A stretch of DNA of 64,000 bases from Flavobacteriaceae bacterium (GTDB lineage: Bacteria; Bacteroidota; Bacteroidia; Flavobacteriales; Flavobacteriaceae). Positions 33,517 through 40,368 of the stretch are shown in pieces. Under the pieces are notes generated by a model. It did not search any database and had not been told where the DNA came from. It saw only the letters and a list, made by a program, of their open reading frames with translations. Position numbers and translations under genes: made by a program. Each line of letters starts with the position of its first letter. Position 1 is the first letter of the stretch. The stretch spans positions 62,001 through 126,000 of the forward strand of contig CANKLE010000001.1 of assembly GCA_947483075.1 (NCBI GenBank), written 5' to 3'.

Positions 33517-35097
33517 ATGCATCCTATCCCGGTTCAACATCTCATTTCCGCTCCGCTTAAACAAGACACCTATTTGGTAAATGGCCTCCTTAAAAAATGG
33601 GAGGGTCCCACCACCGAGGTGTATTCAACCATTTCGTCAACCGAAGCCTATGCCCCAACTTTATTGGGAACTATTCCTGCCATGGGCGAAGCCGAAGCGC
33701 ATGAAGTTGTTGAGGCAGCAGTCGCGGCCTATAACAATGGCCAAGGCTTATGGCCTACCATGAAAGTGGCCGATCGCATCAAGTGCATGCAGAATTTTGT
33801 CAAGCAAATGAAGGAAACCCGAGATGAGGTGGTGAAGTTCCTGATGTGGGAAATAGGAAAATCCTTAGACGATTCACAGAAAGAATTCGATCGTACAATT
33901 GAGTATATCTACCAAACCATAGAAGATTACAAACAACTCGACCGCAACAGTGCCCGGTTTAATAAAAGCCAAGGCGTCAATGCCATGGTACGTCGTGGTC
34001 CTTTGGGCGTGGTGTTGTGTTTAGGGCCCTACAATTATCCGTTGAATGAAACCTTTTCCTTACTGATCCCTGCCATAATCATGGGAAATCCAGTAATTTT
34101 TAAACCAGCCAAACACGGGGTGTTGCTTATTTCTCCCTTGTTGGAAGCTTTTCAATCCAGTTTTCCCAAAGGTGTAATTAATATCGTCTATGGTCGTGGA
34201 CGAGATGTCGCTTCGCCCATTATGAAATCTGGGAAAATTGCCATTTTGGCCTTAATTGGCAACAGCAAATCGGCGATTGCTTTGCAAGATCAGCACCCCA
34301 ATAAAAACCGTTTGCGTTTGGTGTTGGGATTGGAAGCCAAAAACCCGGGTATTGTCTTGCCCGATGCCGACATGGATTTGACCATACAAGAATGCGTCAT
34401 GGGCACTTTGTCGTTTAATGGCCAACGCTGCACCGCCTTGAAGGTGTTGTATGTACACGAATCTGTTGTCGATGATTTTATTGCTCGATTTAAAGAAAAA
34501 GTAGACGCCTTGCCTTACGGAAATCCTTGGGAACCCGGAGTATTTCTCACGCCCTTGCCCGAGAAAGAAAAGCCAGCCTATATTCAGGAACTCCTAGATG
34601 ACGCCACCCAACATGGCGCCAAGGTGCTCAATACCAAAGGAGGAACCCATTTGCCCAACTATATCTTCCCTGCAATTTTGTATCCGGTAAATAAGGCCAT
34701 GCGTCTTTATCACGAAGAACAATTTGGCCCAATCATTCCGATTATCCCATTCAAAGATATTCAAGAGCCGTTGCAAGACATGGCCGAATCCAATTATGGC
34801 CAGCAAGTGAGTTTATTTGGCCAAGACATCAAAACCATTGCGCCACTCATCGATACCTTGGTTAATCTGGTATGTCGCGTTAACTTAAACAGCTCTTGCC
34901 AACGCGGACCCGATTTGTATCCGTTTACCGGACGAAAAGATTCGGCAGTAGGAACCTTGAGTATACACGATGCCTTGCGTTCGTTCTCGATACGCACTTT
35001 TGTGGCCTCCAAAGACAATGCCTATAATAATGCCATTTTGCAAGAATTGTTAGACAGCAAAGCCTCCAATTTCATCAATACCGATTACATCTTATAA
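33517..35097 (+). CDS. gapN: NADP-dependent glyceraldehyde-3-phosphate dehydrogenase (non-phosphorylating)
   Basis: Oxidises glyceraldehyde-3-phosphate directly to 3-phosphoglycerate with NADPH formation in the cytoplasm. The 526-residue aldehyde-dehydrogenase family protein shows GPYNYPLNE (171-179, with the catalytic-type Asn), NPVIFKPAK (191-199), GNSKSA and the nucleophile C305 in [10 protein letters not shown] (300-309). This [10 protein letters not shown] context and the length point to the GapN group. The general-base segment reads LGLEAKNPG (270-278): the usual glutamate position is glycine, and a glutamate stands two residues later. It has a 205-base upstream gap and a shared bidirectional terminator with msrA. 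Confidence 0.85.
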   Translation: MHPIPVQHLISAPLKQDTYLVNGLLKKWEGPTTEVYSTISSTEAYAPTLLGTIPAMGEAEAHEVVEAAVAAYNNGQGLWPTMKVADRIKCMQNFVKQMKETRDEVVKFLMWEIGKSLDDSQKEFDRTIEYIYQTIEDYKQLDRNSARFNKSQGVNAMVRRGPLGVVLCLGPYNYPLNETFSLLIPAIIMGNPVIFKPAKHGVLLISPLLEAFQSSFPKGVINIVYGRGRDVASPIMKSGKIAILALIGNSKSAIALQDQHPNKNRLRLVLGLEAKNPGIVLPDADMDLTIQECVMGTLSFNGQRCTALKVLYVHESVVDDFIARFKEKVDALPYGNPWEPGVFLTPLPEKEKPAYIQELLDDATQHGAKVLNTKGGTHLPNYIFPAILYPVNKAMRLYHEEQFGPIIPIIPFKDIQEPLQDMAESNYGQQVSLFGQDIKTIAPLIDTLVNLVCRVNLNSSCQRGPDLYPFTGRKDSAVGTLSIHDALRSFSIRTFVASKDNAYNNAILQELLDSKASNFINTDYIL

Positions 35098-35113
35098 TTG
35101 TTGGATTAGCCTA

Positions 35114-35155
35114 AAAAAAAACTGCACGAATAAAATCCGTGCAGTTTTTTTATTT
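35114..35155. terminator. Bidirectional rho-independent terminator (gapN / msrA)
   Basis: Stem CTGCACG (35122-35128) pairs with CGTGCAG (35138-35144), extended by A-run and T-run on both sides. It lies between the convergent gapN and msrA genes and can serve both strands. Confidence 0.82.
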
Positions 35156-35773
35156 TTTTAAGCGGTCTTTAAAGACTTTCTCGAATTTTTCGAGTTTGGG
35201 CTGAATCACGTATTGGCAATAGGGTTGCGATTTGTTGTTTTGGTAATAATTTTGGTGGTACTTCTCGGCCGAATAAAAAGCAGAAAAGGGTTCCAAGGTG
35301 GTGACAATCGGATCATCAAATGCTTTTGCTTTGGTTAAGGCAGAAATGATGGCTTTGGCTTCTTGCTTTTGCGCCTCCGAATTGTAGAAGATCACCGATC
35401 GGTATTGGGTTCCGCGGTCATTGCCTTGACGGTTGAGCGTGGTGGGATCATGAACGGTAAAAAATACTCTGAACAATTCATCGAGATTGGTTTTGTTGGG
35501 ATCAAAGGTAATTTGCACTACCTCGGCATGGCCTGTTGTGCCCGAGCAAACCGCTTCGTAACTGGGGTTGGCATTTTTTCCGCCCGAATAGCCCGAAGTT
35601 ACTTTGATTACACCATCGAGTTGTTCGTATACCGCTTCTACACACCAGTAGCAGCCGCCACCTAGGGTTAGGGTTTCGTATTTTGTTTCTGAATCCATTT
35701 TTTTATGTTTTTTAGGTTGAGCCAATGCCATGCATCCGCAAAATAGTATAAATAACAGGGCTATTTTTTTCAT
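35150..35773 (-). CDS. msrA: Peptide-methionine (S)-S-oxide reductase, exported
   Basis: Reduces the S-epimer of methionine sulfoxide in proteins. The 207-residue protein has a signal sequence (IALLFILFCGCMALAQ) and then the MsrA core: LGGGCYWCVEAVYEQLDGV from residue 37 with nucleophile C41, SGYSGGK, TGHAEVVQITFDP, NRQGNDRGTQYRS and the late EKYHQNYYQNN block. Export or membrane anchoring puts it in the envelope. It starts 12 bases after msrB on the same strand, so the two epimer-specific reductases form a periplasmic repair operon. Whether it is a lipoprotein is uncertain: a Cys at 12 or 14 is followed by CMA rather than a clean lipobox. Confidence 0.9.
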   Translation of the reverse strand: MKKIALLFILFCGCMALAQPKKHKKMDSETKYETLTLGGGCYWCVEAVYEQLDGVIKVTSGYSGGKNANPSYEAVCSGTTGHAEVVQITFDPNKTNLDELFRVFFTVHDPTTLNRQGNDRGTQYRSVIFYNSEAQKQEAKAIISALTKAKAFDDPIVTTLEPFSAFYSAEKYHQNYYQNNKSQPYCQYVIQPKLEKFEKVFKDRLKK

Positions 35774-35785
35774 GGTTTTAGGGTG

Positions 35786-36328
35786 TTAAGGGGTATCGGG
35801 TTCAAAATCGAGGGCAATGGAGTTCATGCAATAGCGTTTGCCAGTAGGGGCGGGGCCGTCGTCAAACAAATGCCCGAGGTGTCCGTCGCAGCGACCGCAC
35901 AAGGCTTCCAATCTGATCATGCCGTAGGAACTATCTTTTTTAAACACCACACTTGCTGGATTTTCTTGTTCAAAAAAACTAGGCCAGCCACATTCGCTTT
36001 GAAATTTGGCTCCTGATCGAAACAATAGATTGCCACAGGCGGCACAATAGTAGGTTCCTTTTACGTCGGTGTTCCAAAATTTACCGGTGAAGGCACGTTC
36101 GGTATCGGCTTCTCGCGAAACTAAATACACGTCTAAGGGAAGTACTTTTTTCCATTCGGCATCCGAGATCGTTAGTTTTTCTTTGTTGGTACGCGAGTAA
36201 TACGGATTTTTCATAGTGGTTTTTTTAGCAGATTCAACACTTGGTTCCGGTTTTTTTTGCGCACAGGCCGAGGATAAAAAAAGACCAAAGAGGCAGCAGG
36301 CAAGCGGGACAAGTTTCCAAGTTTTCAT
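35786..36328 (-). CDS. msrB: Peptide-methionine (R)-S-oxide reductase, lipoprotein
   Basis: Reduces the R-epimer of methionine sulfoxide. The 180-residue protein has a lipoprotein signal (CCLFGLFLSSAC, lipid Cys at 22) followed by the MsrB domain. Two structural-zinc CxxC pairs are present, YYCAACGN and CGRCDGH. ECGWPSFFE and GHLGHLFDDGP follow, with the nucleophile C167 in RYCMNS. Tethering to the envelope and the adjacent msrA indicate repair of oxidised periplasmic or surface proteins. A minus-strand TAnnTTTG element 31 bases upstream drives the pair. Confidence 0.92.
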   Translation of the reverse strand: MKTWKLVPLACCLFGLFLSSACAQKKPEPSVESAKKTTMKNPYYSRTNKEKLTISDAEWKKVLPLDVYLVSREADTERAFTGKFWNTDVKGTYYCAACGNLLFRSGAKFQSECGWPSFFEQENPASVVFKKDSSYGMIRLEALCGRCDGHLGHLFDDGPAPTGKRYCMNSIALDFEPDTP

Positions 36329-36358
36329 TGGTATTATATTTTAATATTTAGGCTGATT

Positions 36359-36366
36359 CAAAGATA
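36359..36366 (-). promoter_or_regulatory. Bacteroidota -7 promoter element (TATCTTTG) for msrB-msrA
   Basis: Exact TAnnTTTG on the minus strand, about 30 bases before the msrB ATG. Confidence 0.6.
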
Positions 36367-36514
36367 AGCGAGACTTTTTAATCCGACTACCTACAGAATT
36401 CTAAAAACCCGTTTTTTACCTTATTTTTAACGTTTGTTGTAGGGTAAAGCCTAGTAGACCGGTGTTAATTTACTTGAATTTTAAACCCCTAGTGAGAACC
36501 CACTTTTCTTTTTG

Positions 36515-36522
36515 TATTTTTG
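36515..36522 (+). promoter_or_regulatory. Bacteroidota -7 promoter element (TATTTTTG) for the idi operon
   Basis: Exact TAnnTTTG match 16 bases before the idi ATG. No TTG at the usual -33 spacing is visible. Confidence 0.6.
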
Positions 36523-36538
36523 ACTCGCAAATTAGGTT

Positions 36539-37066
36539 ATGACAGAAGAGCACGTAATATTAGTAAACGAACAAGACGAGGCCATTGGCAGTATGCCCAA
36601 GATGGAAGCGCACGAAAAAGCGGTTTTGCACCGGGCCTTTTCGGTTTTTATTTTGAACGACAACAACGAAGTAATGTTGCAACAACGGGCGGCCCACAAG
36701 TACCATTCCCCTTTGCTCTGGACAAACACCTGTTGCAGCCACCAACGCAGTGGCGAAACCAATATTGAGGCAGGTACACGCCGCCTACAAGAAGAAATGG
36801 GATTTCATGCTCCCTTGAAAGAGCTGTTTCATTTTATTTATAAAGCCCCTTTTGACAACGGCTTAACCGAGCACGAATTAGACCACGTGATGATTGGCTA
36901 TTACCAAGGCGAACCCTTAATTAATCCCGATGAGGTAGAAAGTTGGAAGTGGTTGTCCATAGACGCCATTCACGATTCGATTGCTACATCACCCCAAGAT
37001 TACACCATTTGGTTCAAAATAATCTTTGAAGAGTTTTACCATTACTTAGAAGACCACAAACTATAA
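36539..37066 (+). CDS. idi: Isopentenyl-diphosphate delta-isomerase, type 1
   Basis: Interconverts isopentenyl and dimethylallyl diphosphate for isoprenoid, quinone and undecaprenyl synthesis. The 175-residue Nudix-fold protein has HRAFSVFI, the active cysteine C66 in WTNTCCSHQRSGE (61-73), the Nudix-like AGTRRLQEEMG (78-88) and E113 in TEHELDHV (110-117), all matching type 1 Idi. Zinc-binding histidines are in AHEKAVLHR. It leads an apparent operon with queD (9-base gap), bcp and manA. No shared pathway links the four, so this is likely a housekeeping transcription unit. Confidence 0.93.
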   Translation: MTEEHVILVNEQDEAIGSMPKMEAHEKAVLHRAFSVFILNDNNEVMLQQRAAHKYHSPLLWTNTCCSHQRSGETNIEAGTRRLQEEMGFHAPLKELFHFIYKAPFDNGLTEHELDHVMIGYYQGEPLINPDEVESWKWLSIDAIHDSIATSPQDYTIWFKIIFEEFYHYLEDHKL

Positions 37067-37075
37067 ATAAGCCTT

Positions 37076-37486
37076 ATGAAAGTAAAAGTTTCACGCAAAG
37101 CACATTTCAACTCTGCACACCGTTTGCATCACGCGGCCTGGTCGGCCGAACAAAATGTGGCGGTATTTGGTAAATGCGCCAACCCCAATTTCCACGGACA
37201 CAATTATGAACTCATTGCCAGTGTAACTGGAGAAGTTGATCCAATTACTGGTTTTGTGATGAATGTGTCGGAGTTGGCTGCCATCATAAAAGCCGAAGTT
37301 GAAGATCACTTAGACCATCGAAATCTCAATTTGGATGTACCTTATTTTTCAACGGTTAATCCAACCGCCGAGAATATCGCTATCTTCATATGGAATGCCA
37401 TTAAAAAATGCCTTCCCCTCAAGTTGGATTTAGAAGTGGTATTGTATGAAACTCCCCGAAATTTTGTAACCTATACTGGAGCATAA
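37076..37486 (+). CDS. queD: 6-carboxytetrahydropterin synthase / 6-pyruvoyl-tetrahydropterin synthase family
   Basis: A 136-residue T-fold enzyme that acts on dihydroneopterin triphosphate, in bacteria usually giving 6-carboxytetrahydropterin for queuosine. The zinc histidines are H15 (FNSAHRL) and H40/H42 (NFHGHNY), and the catalytic cysteine is C34 in GKCANPNFHGH. LDHRNLNLD and NPTAENIAIFIW are the other signature blocks, and ETPRN near the end is the pterin-anchoring glutamate. The GKC motif without a second cysteine pattern fits QueD, though the family also has PTPS-III-type members. It overlaps the peroxiredoxin gene by one base (TAATG). Confidence 0.85.
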   Translation: MKVKVSRKAHFNSAHRLHHAAWSAEQNVAVFGKCANPNFHGHNYELIASVTGEVDPITGFVMNVSELAAIIKAEVEDHLDHRNLNLDVPYFSTVNPTAENIAIFIWNAIKKCLPLKLDLEVVLYETPRNFVTYTGA

Positions 37487-37941
37487 TGGCGCTAGCAATT
37501 GGGGATCAAGTGCCTTATTTTGAAGCCTATAATTCAAAAGGTGAGCTTATTGCAAGCAATTCCTTCATTGGAGTTAAGCCCGTAGTGTTTTATTTTTATC
37601 CCAAAGACGACACGCCCGGTTGTACCAAACAAGCCTGTACTTTTCGAGATCATTTTTCGGATTACCAAGAATTGGGCGCCACAATTATTGGGGTGAGCTC
37701 AGACGACAGCCAGTCACACCAACAATTTCAAAACAAGTTTCAATTGCCTTTTGAGTTATTGGCCGATCCCAAACAGGCGATTCGCAAGCTATTTGGAGTG
37801 CCGACTAATTTATTTGGCTTATTGCCTGGTAGAGTAACCTATATTATTGATGAAAAGGGTATTGTTGTAGGGATGCACAATAGCCAATTGCCCGCCAAAC
37901 ATCACAGCAAATCAATTGAATTACTAAAAAAATTAGGATGA
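37486..37941 (+). CDS. bcp: Thioredoxin-dependent peroxiredoxin, BCP/PrxQ type
   Basis: Reduces hydrogen peroxide and organic hydroperoxides. The 151-residue protein has the peroxidatic motif DDTPGCTKQAC (41-51), with C46 peroxidatic and C51 the resolving cysteine five residues later, the PrxQ/BCP arrangement. VVFYFYPK precedes it, and GVSSDD and RVTYIIDEKG follow. It is cytoplasmic, with no signal peptide. Start and stop codons overlap both neighbours (queD by one base, manA by four), so it is cotranslated within the idi operon. Confidence 0.92.
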   Translation: MALAIGDQVPYFEAYNSKGELIASNSFIGVKPVVFYFYPKDDTPGCTKQACTFRDHFSDYQELGATIIGVSSDDSQSHQQFQNKFQLPFELLADPKQAIRKLFGVPTNLFGLLPGRVTYIIDEKGIVVGMHNSQLPAKHHSKSIELLKKLG

Positions 37942-38906
37942 TGAATTCGTTTTATCCCTTCACATTTACCCCCATTTTTAAAGAACGCATTTGGGGAGGA
38001 ACCAAATTGGCCGATCATTTACACAAAACGATCCCCTTTGCTCAAACGGGTGAAAGTTGGGAATTGTCGACTGTGGCTGGCGATGTGAGTGTGGTAGCCA
38101 ATGGCGTTTGGGAGGGAACTTCCTTGCAAACCCTTTTAGATCAATACCCTGAAGATATATTAGGAAGTGTGGTTCATGCCAAATTTGGCACTCAATTTCC
38201 GTTGTTGTTCAAATTTTTGGATGCCCGAGAAGATCTTTCCATACAAGTTCATCCCAATGACGAATTGGCTGCCGCTCGTCACAATTCGTTTGGCAAGACT
38301 GAGATGTGGTATGTGATGCAGGCCGATCCAGGTTCTCGTTTATTGGTTGGGTTTAAGGAAAATAGTTCGGCAGCGGCCTACATAGAAGCCTTGAATCAAA
38401 AAAAAATGTTGTCTTTGTTAGAGTCCTTTCCGGTGCAAAAAGGAGAGGTGTTTTTTTTAGAAACGGGCACCGTACATGCCATAGGCGCAGGTTGCTTGAT
38501 TGCCGAAATTCAGCAAACGTCTGATATTACTTACCGATTATACGATTTCGACCGGGTAGATGCACAGGGAAATACACGCGAATTACACATTGATTTGGCT
38601 TTAGACGCCATCAATTACCAACATGTACAAGCCAAACAATCCTATACTGCTCAAATTAATGCAGCTACTAATTTGGTTGATTGTCCTTATTTTACTACCA
38701 ATCAAATTCAACTTGACGGTGAGATCACGATAACTAAATCGGGCGACTCCTTTACGGTTTATATGTGTACTGAAGGATCATTTTCTATTCAGGTAGATAA
38801 GCAATCCTTTGAGTATGCTTTAGGAACAACCGTTTTGGTTCCGGCTGTACTTCGCGAATTTCAGCTCCGAGGAAAGGCAAGCCTTTTAGAAATACAAGTT
38901 AAATAG
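37938..38906 (+). CDS. manA: Mannose-6-phosphate isomerase, class I
   Basis: Interconverts fructose-6-P and mannose-6-P, feeding mannose into GDP-sugar synthesis or into glycolysis. The 322-residue cupin-type metalloenzyme has LSIQVHPNDELA (about 100-112, with a metal-binding histidine), FGKTEMWYVMQADPGS (118-133) and FFLETGTVHAIGAG with the later metal His. It matches short class I enzymes of Bacteroidota and Gram-positives. It could supply mannose precursors for the polysaccharide locus (inference). ATG 37938 and the adjacent ATG 37941 are equally possible. It ends the idi-queD-bcp-manA run; no clear hairpin follows. Confidence 0.92.
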   Translation: MMNSFYPFTFTPIFKERIWGGTKLADHLHKTIPFAQTGESWELSTVAGDVSVVANGVWEGTSLQTLLDQYPEDILGSVVHAKFGTQFPLLFKFLDAREDLSIQVHPNDELAAARHNSFGKTEMWYVMQADPGSRLLVGFKENSSAAAYIEALNQKKMLSLLESFPVQKGEVFFLETGTVHAIGAGCLIAEIQQTSDITYRLYDFDRVDAQGNTRELHIDLALDAINYQHVQAKQSYTAQINAATNLVDCPYFTTNQIQLDGEITITKSGDSFTVYMCTEGSFSIQVDKQSFEYALGTTVLVPAVLREFQLRGKASLLEIQVK

Positions 38907-38928
38907 TTTTATATCCTAATAATATGTG

Positions 38929-38936
38929 TACTTTTG
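38929..38936 (+). promoter_or_regulatory. Bacteroidota -7 promoter element (TACTTTTG)
   Basis: Exact TAnnTTTG, 34 bases before the ATG of the 88-residue gene at 38971. It also rules out the longer in-frame start that would begin within this element. Confidence 0.6.
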
Positions 38937-38970
38937 CACGCGAAATACCAAATTTCTTAACACCACTATC

Positions 38971-39237
38971 ATGGCAAACGTAAAAAATTTAAAAAAAGAC
39001 ATCAACTTCGTTTTAGGCGATATTATCGAAGCGGTTTATTTGTACGAAATCTCTACAACGGGAAAACCATCTGATGCTACAAATGCAATCATTGACGAAG
39101 CAATCAAAACTTTTGATTTGTTGATCACTAAAGTGAATGCAAAAAATGTAGAAAACAAGCAGGCACATTTCAAACAAATCCATGCCGATTTAGAAATTGC
39201 TGCAAATCAATTGGTTGGTAAAATCAACGATTTATAG
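38971..39237 (+). CDS. Small helical protein of unknown function
   Basis: An 88-residue protein, predicted all-helical and hydrophilic, beginning ANVKNLKKDINFVLGDIIEAVY and rich in Lys, Asp and Asn with no cysteine or tryptophan. I recognise it only as a type of short protein often seen in flavobacterial genomes. It has no named domain, signal peptide or membrane helix. The ATG at 38971 is chosen because its own TACTTTTG promoter lies at 38929-38936. It sits between manA and tRNA-Thr on the same strand. Two or three amphipathic helices suggest a small bundle, perhaps a dimer. Confidence 0.7.
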   Translation: MANVKNLKKDINFVLGDIIEAVYLYEISTTGKPSDATNAIIDEAIKTFDLLITKVNAKNVENKQAHFKQIHADLEIAANQLVGKINDL

Positions 39238-39270
39238 TCGTTTTTTTTAGCTAAAAACTCGGTCATTTAT

Positions 39271-39300
39271 TTGCAAATAGGGTTTTGACTTTTATATTTG
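39271..39300 (+). promoter_or_regulatory. Full Bacteroidota promoter for tRNA-Thr (TTG-N19-TATATTTG)
   Basis: A -33 TTG at 39271-39273 is followed after 19 bases by an exact -7 element TATATTTG at 39293-39300. The mature tRNA starts 17 bases later. This is the best full promoter match in the window. Confidence 0.75.
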
Positions 39301-39316
39301 CACTCAAATAATTGCC

Positions 39317-39390
39317 GCCGGTGTAGCTCAGTTGGCTAGAGCAGCTGATTTGTAATCAGCAGGTCGTGGGTTCGAGTCCCTCTATCGGCT
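39317..39390 (+). tRNA. tRNA-Thr (anticodon TGT)
   Basis: A 74-base cloverleaf. Acceptor arms GCCGGTG (39317-39323) and TATCGGC (39383-39389) pair with two G-T wobbles. The D-stem is GCTC/GAGC, and the anticodon stem GCTGA/TCAGC encloses the loop TTTGTAA with anticodon TGT at 39351-39353, reading ACA (Thr). The T arm GTGGG-TTCGAGT-CCCTC has one mismatch-free stem allowing G-T. The discriminator is T; CCA is not encoded. It stands alone with its own promoter and terminator. Confidence 0.93.
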
Positions 39391-39512
39391 CTAAAAACAT
39401 CTCAAGAATTTGAGGTGTTTTTTTATTTTTAGAGGGATCCCGAATTACGAAGTGAATTCGTGAAGTCCGGCTAATCGGCTCCAAGAACACTTCAAGAAAT
39501 TGAGGTGTTTTT
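39384..39512 (+). repeat. Direct duplication of tRNA-Thr 3' end plus terminator
   Basis: The segment ATCGGCTC and the hairpin after it (from 39384) recur 90 bases downstream (from 39474) as ATCGGCTCCAAGAACACTTCAAG with its own hairpin and T-run (39486-39516). The intervening sequence contains TTCG and AGTCC pieces resembling a decayed T arm. This is either the remnant of a second tRNA gene or the scar of an integration at the tRNA 3' end. No integrase is nearby. Confidence 0.6.
39395..39425 (+). terminator. Rho-independent terminator after tRNA-Thr
   Basis: AAACATCTCAA (39395-39405) pairs with TTGAGGTGTTT (39410-39420), followed by a T-run. It begins 5 bases after the tRNA. Confidence 0.75.
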
Positions 39513-39526
39513 TTTGTGCCATAAAA

Positions 39527-39551
39527 AAACCACTTCGTGGAGAAGTGGTTT
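39527..39551 (-). terminator. Rho-independent terminator for the DUF4369 gene
   Basis: AAACCACTTC (39527-39536) pairs with GAAGTGGTTT (39542-39551); on the minus strand it is followed by a T-run. It lies 21 bases past the stop at 39573. Confidence 0.7.
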
Positions 39552-39572
39552 ATGTTTTGAAAAGATAAGCGT

Positions 39573-40283
39573 CTATTTTTCGGCTTGGCAACGTTCTTTA
39601 AACAACTGTATCAATTTTTTGCCGTAACTGGATTTGGCTACTTTGGGTGTCATTGATTTTTGAATCGTATCCATGTATTTCAAATTGACATTGGCTATAT
39701 AAGACAAGGTTACAAAAGGCGCTACTTCATAATCTTTGTGGTTTAAAGCAAAATTGGTGGTGTACAAATACTCGCGTTTGGTGTTGTCGTTTTCTAACAC
39801 TTGTATGCTGTCAAGGGCTTTGCTGTTTTTATTCTTGTAGGCTTTAAATTTTCCTTCCAACAAGTTTAACTTGATGTCATTATAGCGCGCCATTACCTGT
39901 TTGTACTCGTCGTATTTTTCTTGATTTTTAGATCCTTTCACTTTGGCATCGGCCAAAAAATAATCCAAACTCGTTTCGATAGAAATGGTTCCAGCTTCGG
40001 CAAAAAACGGCAAATTATTATCCAGCGAATTGCTCACCCCACGATCTAAAAACAAGTAATACATCTCTGGGGATTCTATGGTCAAATCGCTTGTAAAATG
40101 AGAATCGCCATTAATTTGAATCGTGTCTAAGGCAGCCAAACTGCTGTCTACCACTTTTTGAATATAAATGGTTCCTTTTTTTAATCCTGCAACATTGCCG
40201 CTGAGGTGTAAATTTCCGTGTACTTCTTTTTTGGCGCAGCTTAACAAAAGCAAAGAGACGCAGATACTGGCTAGTTTTTTCAT
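39573..40283 (-). CDS. DUF4369-type lipoprotein
   Basis: A 236-residue lipoprotein: signal CVSLLLLSC with the lipid cysteine at about 16, then a beta-sandwich N-terminal domain (about 22-110) reading LHLSGNVAGLKKGTIYIQK and FTSDLTIESPEMYYLFLD. This is the pattern of DUF4369, usually fused to a thioredoxin-like domain in Bacteroidota. Here the thioredoxin domain is absent and a helical C-terminal half (about 120-236) rich in Lys follows. The function is unknown. It has its own terminator and is separated from the upstream M61 gene by another terminator, so it is probably monocistronic. Confidence 0.75.
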   Translation of the reverse strand: MKKLASICVSLLLLSCAKKEVHGNLHLSGNVAGLKKGTIYIQKVVDSSLAALDTIQINGDSHFTSDLTIESPEMYYLFLDRGVSNSLDNNLPFFAEAGTISIETSLDYFLADAKVKGSKNQEKYDEYKQVMARYNDIKLNLLEGKFKAYKNKNSKALDSIQVLENDNTKREYLYTTNFALNHKDYEVAPFVTLSYIANVNLKYMDTIQKSMTPKVAKSSYGKKLIQLFKERCQAEK

Positions 40284-40312
40284 GTGAAAATTAAATTTAT
40301 TTTGGCAAATTA

Positions 40313-40350
40313 ACTAAAAAAATCCCCAATCGAAAGGCAATTGGGGATTA
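40313..40350 (-). terminator. Rho-independent terminator for the M61 peptidase gene
   Basis: AATCCCCAAT (40321-40330) pairs with ATTGGGGATT (40340-40349); read on the minus strand it is followed by a T-run at about 40314-40320. It lies about 20 bases after the M61 stop. Confidence 0.78.
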
Positions 40351-40368
40351 CTATGTGCTCAACAAAAC

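Noticed and set aside
39244-39257. The palindrome TTTTTAGCTAAAAA after the 88-residue gene, as a possible terminator
   Set aside because: It has no loop and no GC pairs beyond the central ones, so a stable hairpin is unlikely.
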